Assembly: GCA_902492185.1 (NCBI GenBank)
Contig: CABUKY010000015.1
Location: 1 to 23,676 of the forward strand
Reading direction: 5' to 3'
From: an uncultured Collinsella sp.
GTDB taxonomy: Bacteria; Actinomycetota; Coriobacteriia; Coriobacteriales; Coriobacteriaceae
DNA length: 23,676 nt
The notes under the pieces were generated by a model. That model saw nothing but the letters and a program-made list of their open reading frames with translations, did not search any database and had not been told where the DNA came from. A program made the translations under genes and the position numbers. Positions 21,644 to 23,676 of this stretch are shown here, piece by piece (within the stretch, counting starts at the first letter, position 1; each line of letters starts with the position of its first letter).

Positions 21644-23359
21644 CTATTGTGCCGAGCCCGCGACGGGCTCAAAATGCTTGTCCTTCACGGCTGCCGCCAA
21701 GCGATCTGCCAGATTGCGTACGCGCGGATCCAGACGCGCGGCGCCCGGGTTGACAAAGAAGCGGGCCGTGCAGTCCATAATGCGACCAGTAATAACGAGG
21801 TCGTTGTCACGCAGCGTGGCGCCCGTGGCGGTAATATCCACGATGCGATCGGTCATACCGACAATGGGGCCCAGCTCGATGTTGCCGTGCAGCGAGACGA
21901 TGTCGGCGTTCACGCCGCGCTCGGCATACCAGGCACTCGCGATGCGCGGGTACTTGGTTGCCACGCGAAGCGACCCACGGCGGGCATAGTTGCGCTCGGC
22001 CTGGCCGGCGCGCCACGCGGGCTCCGCCTCGATAAACGTGCACAGGCCGTAGCCCAGGTCGACCAGCTGCAGCAGGTTGAGGTCTGCCTCGATAAGCGAG
22101 TCCCAGCCGCAGATGCCGCAGTCGGCACCGCCGCAGCCCACAAAGGCGGGCGCGTCGCTGGGACGCACGATGACAAACTCGATATCGCCGACCGTGCCCT
22201 CGCCGGCACGCGTGTCGCGGCCGCGCACGATCAGGTGACGGCCGGGGTCACGCAGCTCAGAGACATCCAAGCCCGCGGACTCAAGCACGTCGAGCGTGTC
22301 GGCCTTGAGCGAGCCCTTGGGCACGGCAATGCGCAGCGGACCCTCGGCGCCACGGCCCGCGGCGTGATCGCCATCGGAAGCGGCATCCTCGGCCGAGGTG
22401 TGCGCGGCCTCCAGGCGCTCGAGCGAAAAGGCGAAGCCCGCCGCCGGCACCTCGATACCGTCGCCAAACGCGCCGGTGAAGATGGAGTCATAGCGTCCGC
22501 CCGAACCGACCGGATCGGGCAGTCCGCCCGCATAAGCCTTAAAGACCAGACCCGTGTAGTAATCGAAAGAGTTCATGATGGAGAAGTCGAACGACAGCAC
22601 CTGGGCGTCCTCAGGAGCCAGGCCCTCGACCAGGGCACGCAGCTCGCGCGTCAGCGGCGCGGCGATACCGGCAGCCTCCAGCAGCGCGTCCACGCGGTCG
22701 AGCACCTCGGCTCCGCCGTGCAGACGCGGCAGCTCGCTAATGGCAGCCTTAACGGCCTCGGGCTCGGCGCTTGCCGCCACACGGGCATCGAGGCCCACAA
22801 AGTCGTTAGCATGCACGCAACGCAGGGCCTCGGCGGCCAGTTCGCGATCCTCGCACGCCGCGAGCAGCTCCTTAAACGGACGCACGCTACCTGCGATAAT
22901 GCGTGCATCGGGCAGCGCCAGCTTGCGCACGGCCTCGGCCACGAGCGAGACGATCTCGACATCGCCCACGGTATCGCCCGCACCGATAAGCTCAAAGCCC
23001 AGCTGCGTAAACTGACGCGAGCCGCCGGCATTGCGCTGACACTCGCGGACCACCGGCGCATCGTAGCGCAGGCGCAGCGGCAGATCGGCCGCGCGCATGC
23101 GAGTCGAAACCAGGCGAACGATCGGCAGCGTGTTGTCGGGACGGACCACCAGCAGGCGACCGTCGTCATCAAAAAGCTTGAACGGTGTGTCCGCGATGCG
23201 GCCGCCCTCCTCGAGCGAACCCTTGTCCTCGAGCAGTGGCGTCTCGACCGGCAGGTAATGATGCTCCCTAAAGCAGCCCTTCACCGTATATGCGATCTCC
23301 TCGCGCGCCTGAGCCTCCTCGGGCAATATGTCCCGGAATCCCCACGGTGTGGCCGTCAT
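21644..23359 (-). CDS. hisG: Fused HisZ-HisG: ATP phosphoribosyltransferase regulatory and short-form catalytic subunits
   Basis: A 571-residue fusion. Residues 1-318 are HisZ, a histidyl-tRNA-synthetase-like domain (GFRDILPEEAQ; VRPDNTLPIVRLVSTR; FTQLGFELIG; GSGGRYD; AAGFAFSLERL), which carries feedback control by histidine. A polar linker (about 319-340, Ala/Asp/Glu/Gly-rich) joins it to short-form HisG (341-565), which begins PLRIAVPKGSLKADT and has the PRPP loop DITATGATL (509-517). Short-form HisG lacks its own regulatory domain and normally needs separate HisZ, so the fusion fixes the ratio at one to one. It catalyses the first step, ATP plus PRPP to phosphoribosyl-ATP. The ATG has GAGGAGG upstream. 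It is the first gene of the operon, with a leader hairpin before it. Confidence 0.95.
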   Translation of the reverse strand: MTATPWGFRDILPEEAQAREEIAYTVKGCFREHHYLPVETPLLEDKGSLEEGGRIADTPFKLFDDDGRLLVVRPDNTLPIVRLVSTRMRAADLPLRLRYDAPVVRECQRNAGGSRQFTQLGFELIGAGDTVGDVEIVSLVAEAVRKLALPDARIIAGSVRPFKELLAACEDRELAAEALRCVHANDFVGLDARVAASAEPEAVKAAISELPRLHGGAEVLDRVDALLEAAGIAAPLTRELRALVEGLAPEDAQVLSFDFSIMNSFDYYTGLVFKAYAGGLPDPVGSGGRYDSIFTGAFGDGIEVPAAGFAFSLERLEAAHTSAEDAASDGDHAAGRGAEGPLRIAVPKGSLKADTLDVLESAGLDVSELRDPGRHLIVRGRDTRAGEGTVGDIEFVIVRPSDAPAFVGCGGADCGICGWDSLIEADLNLLQLVDLGYGLCTFIEAEPAWRAGQAERNYARRGSLRVATKYPRIASAWYAERGVNADIVSLHGNIELGPIVGMTDRIVDITATGATLRDNDLVITGRIMDCTARFFVNPGAARLDPRVRNLADRLAAAVKDKHFEPVAGSAQ

Positions 23360-23395
23360 CTGGTGAGCCTCCTCATGCTGTGTTTCATATAGAGC

Positions 23396-23425
23396 AGAAG
23401 ACCGGCATAGCTCCGCCGGTCTTCT
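23396..23425 (-). promoter_or_regulatory. Leader hairpin upstream of hisZG
   Basis: AGAAGACCGGC (23396-23406) is perfectly complementary to GCCGGTCTTCT (23415-23425) with an 8-base loop. It lies 37 bases before the hisZG start in the presumed leader and has no T-run on the operon strand. It could be an attenuation or mRNA-stability element. No T-box motif or run of His codons is visible beside it. Confidence 0.5.
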
Positions 23426-23537
23426 GGGTACTTTAGCATACTAGAGTGCTTGCGGGGAAAATCCGCCGCAACCGCTCATAGCGTATTCATTTGGAAACAT
23501 AGGGCGAGCGGTTAGCAGCAGTCTCTTGTCACAACGC

Positions 23538-23570
23538 AAAAAGGGCGCCCGCGCAAATGCGGACGCCCTT
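23538..23570 (-). terminator. Rho-independent terminator of the gene at the right edge
   Basis: On the minus strand AAGGGCGTCCGC pairs with GCGGGCGCCCTT (imperfect inner stem) and a T5 run follows (23542-23538). It lies about 50 bases after the stop codon of the partial minus-strand gene and separates it from the his operon. Confidence 0.88.
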
Positions 23571-23621
23571 GTGCAGGGTCGAGATATCAACCAGCCAAGA
23601 TATCGGACCCGTGACCAGCTC

Positions 23622-23676
23622 TTAGTAGTCGAACTGGTGGTAGTAGCGGCGGTACTTGAGGTTGTGCTTGGTGACC
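23622..23676 (-). CDS. C-terminal end of an unidentified protein (partial)
   Basis: Only the last 17 codons and the stop TAA are inside the window, reading VTKHNLKYRRYYHQFDY. The tail is basic and rich in tyrosine. A strong terminator follows it, and codon choice matches the surrounding genes, so it is probably real, but the protein cannot be identified from this fragment. Confidence 0.55.
   Translation of the reverse strand, partial: VTKHNLKYRRYYHQFDY

Noticed and set aside
23356..23388. Ten-codon leader frame (MKHSMRRLTR) whose TGA overlaps the hisZG ATG
   Set aside because: It contains only one His codon, has no ribosome-binding site of its own and no terminator/antiterminator pair follows, so a classical his leader peptide is not supported.
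20078..23392. Very long open frame (1104 codons) on the plus strand opposite hisZG and hisD
   Set aside because: It is antisense to two strongly conserved enzymes. Its translation is rich in His, Arg and Gly without domains, as expected when GC-rich genes are read backwards, and it has no ribosome-binding site.
23426..23537. Histidine T-box riboswitch in the his leader
   Set aside because: No AGGGTGGNACCGCG-like antiterminator sequence is visible in the region upstream of hisZG.

Overview
The window looks like chromosomal DNA of a high-GC Gram-positive gut actinobacterium of class Coriobacteriia, probably Collinsella or a close relative. This is inferred from the strongly GC-biased third codon positions, a fused HisZ-HisG protein, the cluster of enolase, a DivIC-like septum protein and a Ppx/GppA phosphatase, and the style of the intergenic repeats. 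No 16S rRNA gene is present, so the genus is a recognition-based guess.

Left part (1-5000): the C-terminal part of a superfamily II helicase with a DUF3427-type tail runs off the left edge. It converges on a MutT-type Nudix hydrolase gene across a shared terminator. Next comes a probable three-gene operon: a small membrane protein with a UBA-like N-terminus (DUF4342 type), an OmpR-type response regulator and its sensor kinase. A perfect 16-bp palindrome overlaps the candidate promoter of this operon.

Middle part (5000-12000): an orphan galactitol-type PTS IIB protein and a VOC-fold protein form a small minus-strand operon. Divergent from it is an unrecognised membrane-anchored helical-repeat protein, followed by tRNA-Leu(UAA). 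The last 22 bases at and beyond the tRNA 3' end occur again 196 bp downstream, and the interval is full of hairpins. Then, all on the minus strand, come the Ppx/GppA phosphatase, the DivIC-like protein and enolase. An accessory-looking AAA ATPase gene (AAA_14/DUF4143) of lower GC lies between enolase and the mazG cluster. It is preceded by three 19-bp direct repeats spaced exactly 33 bp apart.

Right part (12000-23676): mazG, a YfcE-type phosphodiesterase and an orphan LarC C-terminal domain form a minus-strand group. A PHP-family phosphatase points rightwards. After a 313-bp non-coding block with nested inverted repeats comes a complete minus-strand histidine operon, in transcription order hisZG (fused), hisD, hisC, hisB, hisH, hisA, hisF, hisI, hisE. 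Together these convert PRPP and ATP to histidine. The only step missing from the operon is histinol-phosphate dephosphorylation, which the adjacent PHP protein could supply. A perfect 16-bp-stem hairpin interrupts the operon between hisB and hisH. The window ends in the last 17 codons of an unidentified minus-strand gene.

The most unusual signals are non-coding: the 33-bp-phased repeats before the ATPase, the duplicated tRNA 3' end, the nested-repeat block beside hisE and the hairpin inside the his operon. No large undescribed multi-gene system is evident.
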